From NCBI GenBank assembly GCA_046349085.1, contig JAXMDA010000013.1, positions 3,963 through 67,962 on the forward strand: DNA of 64,000 nt. Reading direction: 5' to 3'. The translations under genes were made by a program, and so were the position numbers. The DNA is from JAJXWB01 sp046349085. Lineage in GTDB: Bacteria; Pseudomonadota; Alphaproteobacteria; Rhizobiales; Beijerinckiaceae. Each line of letters starts with the position of its first letter. Positions within the stretch are counted from its first letter, which is position 1. This document shows, one piece after another, positions 8,217 through 21,096 of this stretch. The notes beneath the pieces are model-generated. The model had not been told where the DNA came from. It searched no databases and worked only from the letters and a program-made list of their open reading frames with translations.

Positions 8217-8717
8217 ATGCAGACTTCCCAGATTCGCTCGACCCGCCGCGAACATCCGCTCGACATCGTCGAACGGCTTGCCGCGAGCAACGAATGGGCT
8301 TTCGAGCGCGACGACCAGGACGAGGTTTCGGTGACGGTCACCGGCGCCTGGACCGATTATCAGGTCGCCTTCAGTTGGCTGCCCGACCTCGAGACGCTGC
8401 ATGTCGGCTGCGCCTTCGATCTCAAGGTGCCCCTGCGCCGCCGCGCGGAGGCGCTCGAACTCATCGCCATCGCCAACGAGCAATTGTGGCTCGGCCATTT
8501 CGACCTGTGGACGAGCGAAGGCGTGGTCATGTTCCGCCATGCGCTGCTGCTGACCGGCGGCGCGCAGCCGACATCGGCGCAATGCGAAAGCCTGATGTCC
8601 AACGCGCTTCTGGCCTGCGAGCGCTATTACCAGGCGTTCCAGTTCGTCGTCTGGGCGGGCAAGAGCGCGCGCGAGGCGATCAACGCGCTGATGCTGGAGA
8701 CGCGCGGCGAGGCGTGA
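8217..8717 (+). CDS. YbjN domain-containing protein
   Basis: 166 residues from the ATG at 8217; the frame is open upstream but the preceding 60 codons look non-coding (Arg/Pro-rich, no homology-like pattern). The sequence HPLDIVERLAASNEWAFER, FSWLPDLETLHVGCAFDLK and LWLGHFDLWTSEGVVMFRHA fits the YbjN family, which has a fold like type III secretion chaperones. Function is unsettled; in Escherichia coli YbjN affects motility and stress responses. In Hyphomicrobiales this family is frequently found near lgt/ubiK, as here. Confidence 0.85.
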   Translation: MQTSQIRSTRREHPLDIVERLAASNEWAFERDDQDEVSVTVTGAWTDYQVAFSWLPDLETLHVGCAFDLKVPLRRRAEALELIAIANEQLWLGHFDLWTSEGVVMFRHALLLTGGAQPTSAQCESLMSNALLACERYYQAFQFVVWAGKSAREAINALMLETRGEA

Positions 8718-8737
8718 GGCCTTGCCTTACACGGATG

Positions 8738-8832
8738 CTCATCCTGAGGAGCGCCTGAAAGGCGCGTCTCGAAGGATGGCCGTAGCCCCCATGCCTCGAG
8801 ACGCGATGCTCCGCATCGCTCCTCAGCATGAA
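8738..8832. repeat. Intergenic palindromic repeat doublet, family B
   Basis: Two inverted arms: CTCATCCTGAGGAGCGCC at the left and GCTCCTCAGCATGAAG at the right, with inner GCGTCTCGAAGGATGG and its inverted partner CATGCCTCGAGACGC. It lies between the convergent ybjN-like gene and greA and is related to 3056-3151 and 60431-60533. Confidence 0.8.
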
Positions 8833-8858
8833 GCGCTCGCGAAGTGACGAACGCTCCA

Positions 8859-8878
8859 CCTCCCCGCAAGCGGGGAGG
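8859..8878. repeat. CCTCCCCGC palindrome, family C
   Basis: A perfect 20-bp inverted repeat, CCTCCCCGCAAGCGGGGAGG, immediately downstream of greA. Similar palindromes occur in 15597-15725 and inside uvrB at 15888-15935. On the minus strand it could act as a stem at the end of greA mRNA, but there is no U-tract. Confidence 0.7.
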
Positions 8879-8887
8879 GAAGACGGC

Positions 8888-9361
8888 TCACCCGAACGCG
8901 ACGTTCAAGATCTCGTAGCTCTTGCCGCCGCCGGGCGTATTCACTTCCACCGTGTCGCCGACCGTCTTGCCGATCAGCGCGCGCGCGATCGGCGAGGTGA
9001 TGGAGACGCGCCCGCTCTTCACGTCGGCCTCGGTCTCGCCGACGATCTGGTATTTCTTCTCTTCGTCGGTGTCCTCGTCGACCAGCGTCACGGTCGCGCC
9101 GAACTTGATCGTCTTGCCCGAGAGCTTCGACAGGTCGATGACGTCGGCGCGCGCGATCTTGTCTTCGAGCTCGGCGATGCGGCCCTCGTTCAGCGACTGC
9201 TGCTCCTTGGCCGAATGATATTCGGCGTTCTCCGAGAGGTCGCCATGCGCGCGCGCTTCCGCGATCATCTGGATGATGCGCGGGCGCTCTTCCTGCTGGC
9301 GGCGCCGCAATTCCTCGATGAGGGCGGCGTGGCCCGCCGCCGTGATCGGCAGTTTTTCCAT
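8888..9361 (-). CDS. greA: Transcription elongation factor GreA
   Basis: 157 residues from the ATG at 9361 (MEKLPITAAGHAALIEEL), with AGGA just upstream on the minus strand. GreA stimulates cleavage of backtracked RNA by RNA polymerase. The N-terminal coiled coil carries the acidic tip (ARAHGDLSENAEYHSAKE) and the C-terminal domain has ISPIARALIGK-like SITSPIARALIGKTVGD and VNTPGGGKSYEI. Length is standard. It follows carB on the same strand after a 75-bp gap with a GC hairpin at 9389-9407 that lacks a U-tract, so carB-greA cotranscription is likely. Confidence 0.96.
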   Translation of the reverse strand: MEKLPITAAGHAALIEELRRRQQEERPRIIQMIAEARAHGDLSENAEYHSAKEQQSLNEGRIAELEDKIARADVIDLSKLSGKTIKFGATVTLVDEDTDEEKKYQIVGETEADVKSGRVSITSPIARALIGKTVGDTVEVNTPGGGKSYEILNVAFG

Positions 9362-9436
9362 TCCTGTCGCTTCCGTCCAATCCAATGTCCGAGGCCCGGG
9401 GCCTCGGCGGTGAAATCAATGGCCGCCGGCGGTCTC

Positions 9437-12772
<3,336 letters not shown>

Positions 12773-12861
12773 GGCGTCCCGTCGCGGGCGGTGTTTTGCG
12801 CATCGGATTTGTCCGGAAAGTCTGCAACTTTTCGGTCTGATGCGGTGAAAACCCCACCCAT

Positions 12862-12887
12862 AAAAAAAGGCCGCATCGCCGGCCTTT
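12862..12887 (-). terminator. Rho-independent terminator-like hairpin in the carB leader
   Basis: On the minus strand the sequence is AAAGGCCG, loop GCGATG, CGGCCTTT followed by four more T, giving an 8-bp stem and a run of seven T. It lies about 90 nt upstream of the carB ATG, so it would stop transcription before carB unless bypassed: an attenuator layout, though it could instead end a short upstream RNA. Confidence 0.65.
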
Positions 12888-12948
12888 CGCGCCGGAACGC
12901 GTCCTCTTGCAATGTCTGGCCGGGCGCGCCCGGCGAAGCGCGCCCTGA

Positions 12949-12969
12949 TTAGCCGAGAATGGTCGGCAT
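12949..12969 (-). CDS. Possible leader mini-ORF upstream of carB
   Basis: Six codons, MPTILG, then TAA, with GGGGG about eight bases before the ATG as a possible Shine-Dalgarno. It is followed on the minus strand by the 12922-12945 hairpin and the terminator-like stem. The codons include none for arginine, so classical arginine attenuation is not indicated. Whether it is translated is unknown. Confidence 0.3.
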   Translation of the reverse strand: MPTILG

Positions 12970-13142
12970 GTGAACCCCCGCGCGCGCGACGAAAGGTGGA
13001 AAGCGGTCTTCGCCGAAAGCGCGCGCGCCGGAACCGCCGCGACAACGGCGAACTTGCGATGGCGGGGGCGCTGGCGCCAAATGCGGCGGATTCGCCGTCG
13101 AAGTCGGCCGTTGCCGACTTCGGCCATTGCAATTCGACAATA

Positions 13143-13170
13143 GCGCAAACCGGCGCCGCCCGGTTTGCGC
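13143..13170. promoter_or_regulatory. Perfect 11-bp inverted repeat before cytochrome c
   Basis: GCGCAAACCGG, six-base spacer CGCCGC, CCGGTTTGCGC. It ends 13 bp before the cytochrome c ATG and also sits at the far end of the carB leader. It could be a mRNA hairpin masking the start or a protein operator. Confidence 0.5.
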
Positions 13171-13183
13171 ACGGGATCTGTTC

Positions 13184-13492
13184 ATGCCCCTGCCGCGCCT
13201 CGCGCTTCCCCTCCTCGCGCTCGCCTGCGCCGCGACGCCGGCCGCCGCGCTCGACAGGGCCGAGGTGCAGGACCTGATGGTGCAATGCGCCGCCTGCCAC
13301 GGCGCCGACGGCGTCGCGCGCGAGATCGACGTGCCGAATCTCGCCGGCCAGCACGACGTCTACCTCTACAACCAGCTCAAGGCCTTCAAGTCCGGCGCGC
13401 GAAAGCACAAGGAAATGCGCTACCTCGGCCGCCACATGAGCGACGAGGAAATGCAGGCGATCGCGCAATATTACGCGGGATTGCCGAAGTAG
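13184..13492 (+). CDS. Small secreted class I cytochrome c
   Basis: 102 residues from the ATG at 13184. A signal peptide (MPLPRLALPLLALACAATPA, cleavage after AAA near residue 22) exports it to the periplasm. The haem c site is CAACH (in VQCAACHGADG) and a likely axial methionine lies in KEMRYLGRHMSDEEM. The architecture resembles cytochrome c553/c4-type electron carriers with PNLAGQHDVYLYNQLKAF after the haem site. Partner unknown; it is divergent from carB with no obvious operon mates. Confidence 0.9.
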   Translation: MPLPRLALPLLALACAATPAAALDRAEVQDLMVQCAACHGADGVAREIDVPNLAGQHDVYLYNQLKAFKSGARKHKEMRYLGRHMSDEEMQAIAQYYAGLPK

Positions 13493-13579
13493 GAGACCGG
13501 CCCGTCCTGCCCGGCCTTGCGCCGGGCGTCCACGCCGATCCGCCCGAACCGGCGTCTGAATTGGCCGCAACCCCTCCGC

Positions 13580-13609
13580 GTGGATGGCCGGGACAAGCCC
13601 GGCCATGAC
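13580..13609. repeat. Palindromic repeat, family D, copy 1
   Basis: GTGGATGGCCGGGACAAGCC continues to CGGCCATGAC; the core ATGGCCGGG-ACAAG-CCCGGCCAT is a 9-bp perfect inverted repeat. A related element lies at 23194-23222. It falls between the convergent cytochrome c and HTH genes. Confidence 0.7.
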
Positions 13610-13618
13610 GGATCGCGC

Positions 13619-14206
13619 TCACCACCCGCCCGGCGGCTTCCCGTCGGCGCCGTACAGCCGATAATTCGGCTTGTGCGTCCTCTGCGCCGCGCGCTTTTCC
13701 CGCCGCGCGTCGCGCGCCAGCGCCGCGACGCTATCAGCCAGTTCGTCGAAGGCGGCGAATCGCTTGGCCTGCACCCGCTCCATCCGGGCGATGGCGCGCG
13801 AAAGCTGGTCGATGACGGCCGCCCGCCGCCGCCTGTCCTCGAAGCTGGCGCGGCCCCGCTCGGCGGCAAGCGCGTCGAGTTCGGCCCGCGCGGCGAAGGC
13901 GACGTCGCGCGCCAGATCGTATTTGTCCGGCGGCGGCCCCTTGCGGCGGCGTTTCGGCGGATCGGCTTCGACACGTGCGAAAAAATCGACCCGCGCGTCG
14001 ATGCGCGGCGCAGACGCCGACCGGCGCGGCCAGTCCATTTCCGCGATCCAGTGGTAGAGCGTCGAGGCCGACACGCCGAAGGCCTGCGCGACTTTCACCA
14101 TGGGAATGGCGGTGTCGTAATAGAGATCGCGCAGCCGGATCATGTCGGCGTCGCTGAACGCGATTCTGGCGCGCGGGCGGCGGGTGAGGTCGGGGGCGGG
14201 AGGCAT
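13619..14206 (-). CDS. HTH-domain protein of unknown function
   Basis: 195 residues. The N-terminal third has a helix-turn-helix (RLRDLYYDTAIPMVKVAQAF, then GVSASTLYHWIAEMDWPRR), resembling homeodomain-like or resolvase-type DNA-binding helices; the rest is a charged, Arg/Ala-rich helical region with no recognised enzyme domain. It ends PNYRLYGADGKPPGGW. No neighbours form an operon with it, and it borders the AT-richer gap that begins at 14207. It may be a DNA-binding regulator or a terminase/transposase-like small subunit; neither is proven. Confidence 0.7.
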   Translation of the reverse strand: MPPAPDLTRRPRARIAFSDADMIRLRDLYYDTAIPMVKVAQAFGVSASTLYHWIAEMDWPRRSASAPRIDARVDFFARVEADPPKRRRKGPPPDKYDLARDVAFAARAELDALAAERGRASFEDRRRRAAVIDQLSRAIARMERVQAKRFAAFDELADSVAALARDARREKRAAQRTHKPNYRLYGADGKPPGGW

Positions 14207-14545
14207 GAGGAAATTACCTAATCATCGCAATACATCTTTTTTGCGTTGTAGAATGTCAACCGGTCTAGGCGCCAATCGATTTCCGCTATTAGAAACTGCG
14301 ATATGTATCTCAAAAAAGCCAAGCCTGAGTTATGGACATTTTTGTAATCGTCATAGGAACACTATCTGAGCATTTGGAACTGACCTGATCAGGTGATTCG
14401 GAGGGCGATAATCATCTATATCTCCTTTGACCCCGATTAGGTTGCAGTGGCGTGCACACAAAGCGTGAACATTTAAACGATTTATCAAGCCGAGATATGC
14501 GAGGAGCGAGCCCATAATGAAATTCCTGACCTGATACCCGCGTAG

Positions 14546-14743
14546 CAGTGCAGATCGAGTACTTATTCTCGCGCGATTGAGTTTGTATCATTCAGTGATT
14601 ATAGGGAACTAACGGCGGCGGACCTCCTATCCGGAAATAGGTTCGCAAGCACTGGTCGAAATAGATTGCTAGCACAATTAACTCAGCAAAATTCGAATGC
14701 CTTTGCCGAGAAGAATGGATTTCACGCTATCGTGGCATTTTGA
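14546..14743 (+). pseudogene. Possible C-terminal remnant of an unknown gene
   Basis: A 65-codon open stretch without an ATG, bounded upstream by TAG (14543-14545). Its translation has the look of a protein C-terminus (SFSDYRELTAADLLSGNRF, later FAEKNGFHAIVAF then stop). No family was recognised. The AT-rich codon use differs from flanking genes. It may be chance, so confidence is low. Confidence 0.25.
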
Positions 14744-15219
14744 TCCGAACTGCAGTTGAGTATTTGGCGTGTCGCAGGCGACTTCGCATACATAACTGGA
14801 TGTCGCGAGTCGTGAGGCACGTTGATGGAGCATGGTGCCGCCTCGAACCGAAGAATTGTGGCTCGAGCAATGCGACGGAAAACCGAGTCACGCAAGCCTT
14901 ACGATTTAGTTGGAACAAGCTCGATCGAGCAGATACATCTGGAACTAAGGGTAAAGGCGATGACCGCGATGTAGTGCCGAAATATCGGGAACTTTACGAA
15001 AGATCACACCAAAGAGAGCGGCTCTATAATAAAGCAGATTAATTCGAACCATATTCAGCGTCTCTCGGCGACCATCAGTCACTACTCCAACAAATCTGCT
15101 CATCCAAGATTATAATAGCATTGCGCTTGAGTCTTGCATTCGGCTCGCACGCAATTGATACCGCCCCCCGTCTTTTCGCAACACGGAATAAATTAGATGT
15201 GCCGCTTACGGTGCGGGGT

Positions 15220-15547
15220 CTATCGGCTTAAATCGAATAGCGCACTAATATCCTCTTCAGAAAGCCCGGCAGGATAGACTTCGAGGATGAAGCATAGCGC
15301 GTAAATGCCCACCAGTGATTTGAGATCTGCTCTACTTCGCATGAAATTTGCCTCGCCGATACATGCGCAATACCGAAAGCTTGACTTCAGAAAAAGCTGG
15401 CATAAGTTGAGATCGCCAAAAGACTGCGGCGTTCGGCGCATAAAAGGCCAGCTCTTCCCCACCATCAGAAAACAAGTCTGACCACAACAAGCAACCCGCC
15501 TTCTCACTAACAGCTGGAACAAATCTCCCGTCGTTCAAATGCGCCAA
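15220..15547 (-). pseudogene. Possible frameshifted remnant of an unknown gene
   Basis: Two overlapping minus-strand frames read as parts of one protein: the first, through 15332, contains LLWSDLFSDGGEELAFYAPN and AVFWRSQLMPAFSEVKLS; the second continues with ANFMRSRADLKSLVGIYAL, then FILEVYPAGLSEEDISALF. A one-base change near 15350-15370 would join them. There is no good start codon (TTG at 15547). The family is not recognised; it lies in the AT-richer region beside uvrB. Confidence 0.35.
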
Positions 15548-15596
15548 TAACTCGGTGGCGTCCCCGCTGAAATTGCAGGAGCCTCTGTCAGCGGGA

Positions 15597-15725
15597 GATT
15601 CCCTTCCCTTTGTGGGGGAAGGTCGCGCAATCCTGCGAGATTGGCGGCGTGGGGTCTGTCGCTAACGTCGCAAGGTTGCGCGACCCCCTCCTCCCCTCCC
15701 CCTTGCCGCAAGGGGGAGGGGAGAA
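15597..15725. repeat. Composite inverted repeat downstream of uvrB (family C)
   Basis: GGTCGCGCAATCCTGCGAG near 15621 is mirrored by CGCAAGGTTGCGCGACC near 15669, and the right end is the palindrome CTCCCCTCCCCCTTGCCGCA followed by AGGGGGAGGGGAG. It lies between the uvrB stop and the AT-richer region and could fold into a large cruciform or mRNA hairpin. Confidence 0.65.
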
Positions 15726-15737
15726 GGCGCCAGCGCC

Positions 15738-18329
<2,592 letters not shown>

Positions 18330-18547
18330 GGCGCCAATATGGGACCTGGGCGAGTCAGTTGGAAGGCTCGGCGTCGGCAAAGCCGTTGCAGCAATGAGCG
18401 GATGGCTCGGGAGGGTGGCGCAAGGCGCTGGCGGTTAGCCAAAGAAAACGCCCGACCTCCGAAGTTCCGTGCTTCGGATCGGTCCACGCGGCCAAGAAAA
18501 CGCGGACCTCAGGTCGGGCGGTTCCGTAGGAACTTGGGCTCAGCCGA

Positions 18548-18790
18548 TCAAGGCTTCACCAAAGCTCCGAAAATCGGCGAATTGGGCTCGACATGCTCGA
18601 TGGCGGCCGTCACAGGGCGCTTCGGCGCGCTGCGCATCGAATAGGCGACGATGCCGACGCCAAAGGCGAGCGCAGCGATCAGCGCGAGCGAGACATTGAA
18701 CTGGCGACGAGCGGCTCCCGCATCCCAGCCACGGCTGAAACCGGCTTCAGGCGCCTTGTCGAAATGATCCACAACCGACATGTCAGCCAT
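18548..18790 (-). CDS. Hypothetical single-pass membrane protein
   Basis: 80 residues from the ATG at 18790 with GGGG just before it; longer in-frame starts exist up to 18898. A hydrophilic N-terminus (MADMSVVDHFDKAPEAGFSR) is followed by one hydrophobic segment (FNVSLALIAALAFGVGIVAY) and a short basic, proline-containing tail. No family recognised. It lies upstream of uvrB on the same strand with about 220 bp between. Confidence 0.55.
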   Translation of the reverse strand: MADMSVVDHFDKAPEAGFSRGWDAGAARRQFNVSLALIAALAFGVGIVAYSMRSAPKRPVTAAIEHVEPNSPIFGALVKP

Positions 18791-19128
18791 CCCCAGAGCT
18801 TTTGTTGTCCGAAACCGTTGCTCGGCTTCGAAAGTCACCCTATCGACCCAACCCCGTTCCCGATGTGCGTTTTGGCGCCTCTCGGACACCGCTCGCATCT
18901 GTTACTCATTTACAACACTCAAGCGAAAATTTCGCTCAGATGCTAAAATGAGCCTTATCCACCGGAAGTCAATCGGCGACGAGCCGTCTCACACTGATGT
19001 GAACGGCGTAGCTAACAGCTGGTTTCATGATGCCTTAAAATATTTGCGCTCCCGCGACGAAGCTCTATTGTGCGCCGCCCTCGGCCCAGGAGAATCCTAG
19101 GGCCATTCTGAAACGGAGACACAGACCC
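18791..19128. other. Intergenic region before the aminotransferase
   Basis: About 340 bp between divergent genes, mixed composition, locally AT-rich around 18895-19050. It must hold the promoter of the plus-strand aminotransferase gene, which has AACGGAGA about 15 bp before its ATG. A 50-codon frame at 18948-19100 has no ribosome site and was not called. Nothing else is evident. Confidence 0.4.
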
Positions 19129-20331
19129 ATGGCGTTCCTCGCCGATGCCCTTTCTCGCGTGAAGCCTTCCGCCACCATCGCGGTGACGCAGAAAGCGCGC
19201 GACCTGAAAGCGCAGGGTCGCGACATCATCAGCCTGTCGGTCGGCGAGCCGGACTTCGACACGCCGGACAACATCAAGGAAGCGGCGGTCGCCGCGATCC
19301 GGCGCGGCGAAACGAAGTATCCGCCCGTCGCCGGCATCGTGCCGCTGCGCGAGGCGATTTGCGGCAAGTTCAAGCGCGAGAACAATCTCGACTACAAGCC
19401 GGGCCAGGTCATCGTCGGCACCGGCGGCAAGCACATCCTGTTCAACGCCTTCATGGCGACCCTGAACCCCGGCGACGAAGTCATCGTCACCGCGCCCTAC
19501 TGGGTCAGCTATCCGGAAATGGTCGCGCTCTGCGGCGGCACGGCTGTGGTTGTCCACACCAGGATGGAGCACGGCTTCAAGCTGCAGCCGGAGGATCTCG
19601 AACGCGCGATCACGCCGAAAACCAAGTGGGTCGTGCTGAACTCGCCGTCCAACCCGTCGGGCGCGGCCTATACGCGCGAGGAATTGAAGAAGGTCACCGA
19701 CGTTCTGGTGCGCCATCCCCATGTCTGGGTTCTGCCCGACGACATGTACGAGCACCTCACCTACGGCGACTTCAAGTTCGTCACGCCCGCCGAGATCGAG
19801 CCGGCGCTCTACGACCGCACGCTCACCATGAACGGCGTGTCGAAGGCCTACGCCATGACCGGGTGGCGCATCGGCTACGCCGCCGGCCCCGAGAAGCTGA
19901 TCCGCGCCATGGACATGATCCAGGGCCAGCAGACGTCGGGCGCCTGCACGATCGCGCAATGGGCCTCGGTCGAGGCGCTCAACGGCCCGCAGGACTTCAT
20001 CGCGACGTCCCGCAAAGCCTTCCAGGCGCGACGCGATCTCGTCGTTTCCATGCTCGGCCAGGCCAGGCACCTGAAATGCCCGAGCCCGGAAGGCGCCTTC
20101 TACGTCTTCCCGTCCTGCGCCGGGACGATCGGCCTGAAGACGCCGTCCGGCAAGACGATCGCCAGCGACCAGGATTTCGTCACCGAGCTGCTGGAGGCCG
20201 AGGGCGTGGCGACGGTGCAGGGCTCCGCCTTCGGCACGGCCCCGAACTTCCGCGTGTCCTACGCGACGTCGGACAAGCTGCTGGAAGAGGCCTGCACGCG
20301 CATCCAGCGCTTCTGCGCCAGCCTCGGTTGA
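19129..20331 (+). CDS. aatA: Pyridoxal phosphate-dependent aspartate aminotransferase (class I)
   Basis: 400 residues. The fold type I aminotransferase has SVGEPDFDTPDNIKEAAVAA at the N-terminus, NSPSNPSGAAYTREEL, the PLP Schiff-base lysine K239 in NGVSKAYAMTGWRIGYAAGP, and C-terminal FRVSYATSDKLLEEA with the substrate-carboxylate arginine. It most resembles the subgroup I-gamma aspartate aminotransferases of rhizobia, which interconvert aspartate/2-oxoglutarate and oxaloacetate/glutamate and may also act on prephenate. Monocistronic: a strong terminator follows. Confidence 0.92.
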   Translation: MAFLADALSRVKPSATIAVTQKARDLKAQGRDIISLSVGEPDFDTPDNIKEAAVAAIRRGETKYPPVAGIVPLREAICGKFKRENNLDYKPGQVIVGTGGKHILFNAFMATLNPGDEVIVTAPYWVSYPEMVALCGGTAVVVHTRMEHGFKLQPEDLERAITPKTKWVVLNSPSNPSGAAYTREELKKVTDVLVRHPHVWVLPDDMYEHLTYGDFKFVTPAEIEPALYDRTLTMNGVSKAYAMTGWRIGYAAGPEKLIRAMDMIQGQQTSGACTIAQWASVEALNGPQDFIATSRKAFQARRDLVVSMLGQARHLKCPSPEGAFYVFPSCAGTIGLKTPSGKTIASDQDFVTELLEAEGVATVQGSAFGTAPNFRVSYATSDKLLEEACTRIQRFCASLG

Positions 20332-20361
20332 GAAGGCAGCGCTTTCGTTGTGTGCGTTTTG

Positions 20362-20390
20362 ACGCCGCCCCGTTTCGGGGCGGCGTTTTC
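20362..20390 (+). terminator. Rho-independent terminator after the aminotransferase
   Basis: ACGCCGCCCC, loop GTTT, CGGGGCGGCGT, then TTTC. A near-perfect GC stem 30 bp after the stop codon. Confidence 0.85.
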
Positions 20391-20446
20391 AATTTATGGT
20401 GCGGCTTATGCGCGGCGACGCGCGATTCCCAGGCCTGGAGCCCGTC

Positions 20447-20977
20447 ATGACTCTCACCACTGCAAAAACGATTTTCGCGGCAGGCCTTTTCGCCTGCGCG
20501 TTTTCCGCGACGCAGGCGTCGGCCCAGCAGGGGACGACGCGCATCGGCGCGCTGGAATGCGACGTCGCGGCCGGCGTCGGCATGGTCATCACCTCCAGCA
20601 AGGCGCTGGACTGCTGGTTCTTCCGCGAAGACGGCGCCTCCGAACACTATGTCGGCACAATCTCGCGCTTCGGCGTCGCGCTCGGCGCCACCGGCCCGGG
20701 CCATCTCGACTGGGCTGTGTTCGCGCCCACTGTCGGCCTGCATTCGGGCGAACTCGCCGGCGACTATGGCGGCGTCGGCGCTTCGGCGACCGCGGGCGTC
20801 GGTCTGGGCGCCAATGCGCTGATCGGAGGCTCGAATCGCGCCATCAATCTGCAGCCCTTCTCGGTCCAGGCGCAGATCGGCGTCGACGTCGCCGCCGGCG
20901 TGACGGCCATGGCGCTGGAATACGCTCCGCCGCCGCCCGCCGCGCCCATCCCGCGCGCGCGTCGCAACAAGCGATAA
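20447..20977 (+). CDS. DUF992 secreted protein
   Basis: 176 residues from the ATG at 20447, preceded by CTGGAG. A signal peptide (MTLTTAKTIFAAGLFACAFS, cleavage after QASA) targets the periplasm. The mature part has IGALECDVAAGVGMVITSSK and WFFREDGASEHYVGTISRFG, matching DUF992, a family restricted mainly to Alphaproteobacteria, with a glycine-rich beta domain and a Pro/Arg-rich tail. Function unknown. Confidence 0.88.
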   Translation: MTLTTAKTIFAAGLFACAFSATQASAQQGTTRIGALECDVAAGVGMVITSSKALDCWFFREDGASEHYVGTISRFGVALGATGPGHLDWAVFAPTVGLHSGELAGDYGGVGASATAGVGLGANALIGGSNRAINLQPFSVQAQIGVDVAAGVTAMALEYAPPPPAAPIPRARRNKR

Positions 20978-21096
20978 CGCCGCCGCGACGTTTAGCGTCG
21001 ATTGGCCGTCTTGCCATCGACGCGCGTCGGTGAAACGATCCCGTATGACGGCGCCGGACGCCGCAGCTTCCGGCGCCGTCAAGGTCACGGGAGTTT

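Larger units (their letters stand above)
12773..13183. promoter_or_regulatory. Divergent intergenic region between carB and cytochrome c
   Basis: This 411-bp stretch separates divergent genes. Read toward carB it holds, in order, a 10-bp perfect hairpin with a 4-base loop (13099-13122), a six-codon ORF (12949-12969), an 8-bp GC hairpin (12922-12945) and a terminator-like hairpin (12862-12887), all before carB. Read the other way, an 11-bp inverted repeat (13143-13170) lies just before the cytochrome start. No larger gene is supported. Confidence 0.6.
14207..15600. other. AT-richer region with gene remnants, no intact gene
   Basis: About 1.4 kb with base composition clearly lower in GC than both flanks and codon usage unlike the neighbours. 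No ORF has a convincing start, ribosome site and family pattern together. Coding-like remnants are listed separately at 14546-14743 and 15220-15547. A 12-bp perfect palindrome ACCTGATCAGGT lies at 14383-14394. No tRNA, integrase or transposase was recognised. It looks like decayed acquired DNA. Confidence 0.6.

Noticed and set aside
14740..15042. 100-codon plus-strand ORF in the AT-richer region
   Set aside because: No recognisable features, no ribosome site, and overlapping opposite-strand frames of similar quality; treated as chance.
14207..15600. tRNA or integrase marking a genomic island
   Set aside because: No cloverleaf with a TTCGAAT-type T-arm and acceptor pairing, and no integrase or transposase motif was found.
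18948..19100. 50-codon ORF before the aminotransferase
   Set aside because: No ribosome site, no family pattern, inside a likely promoter region.
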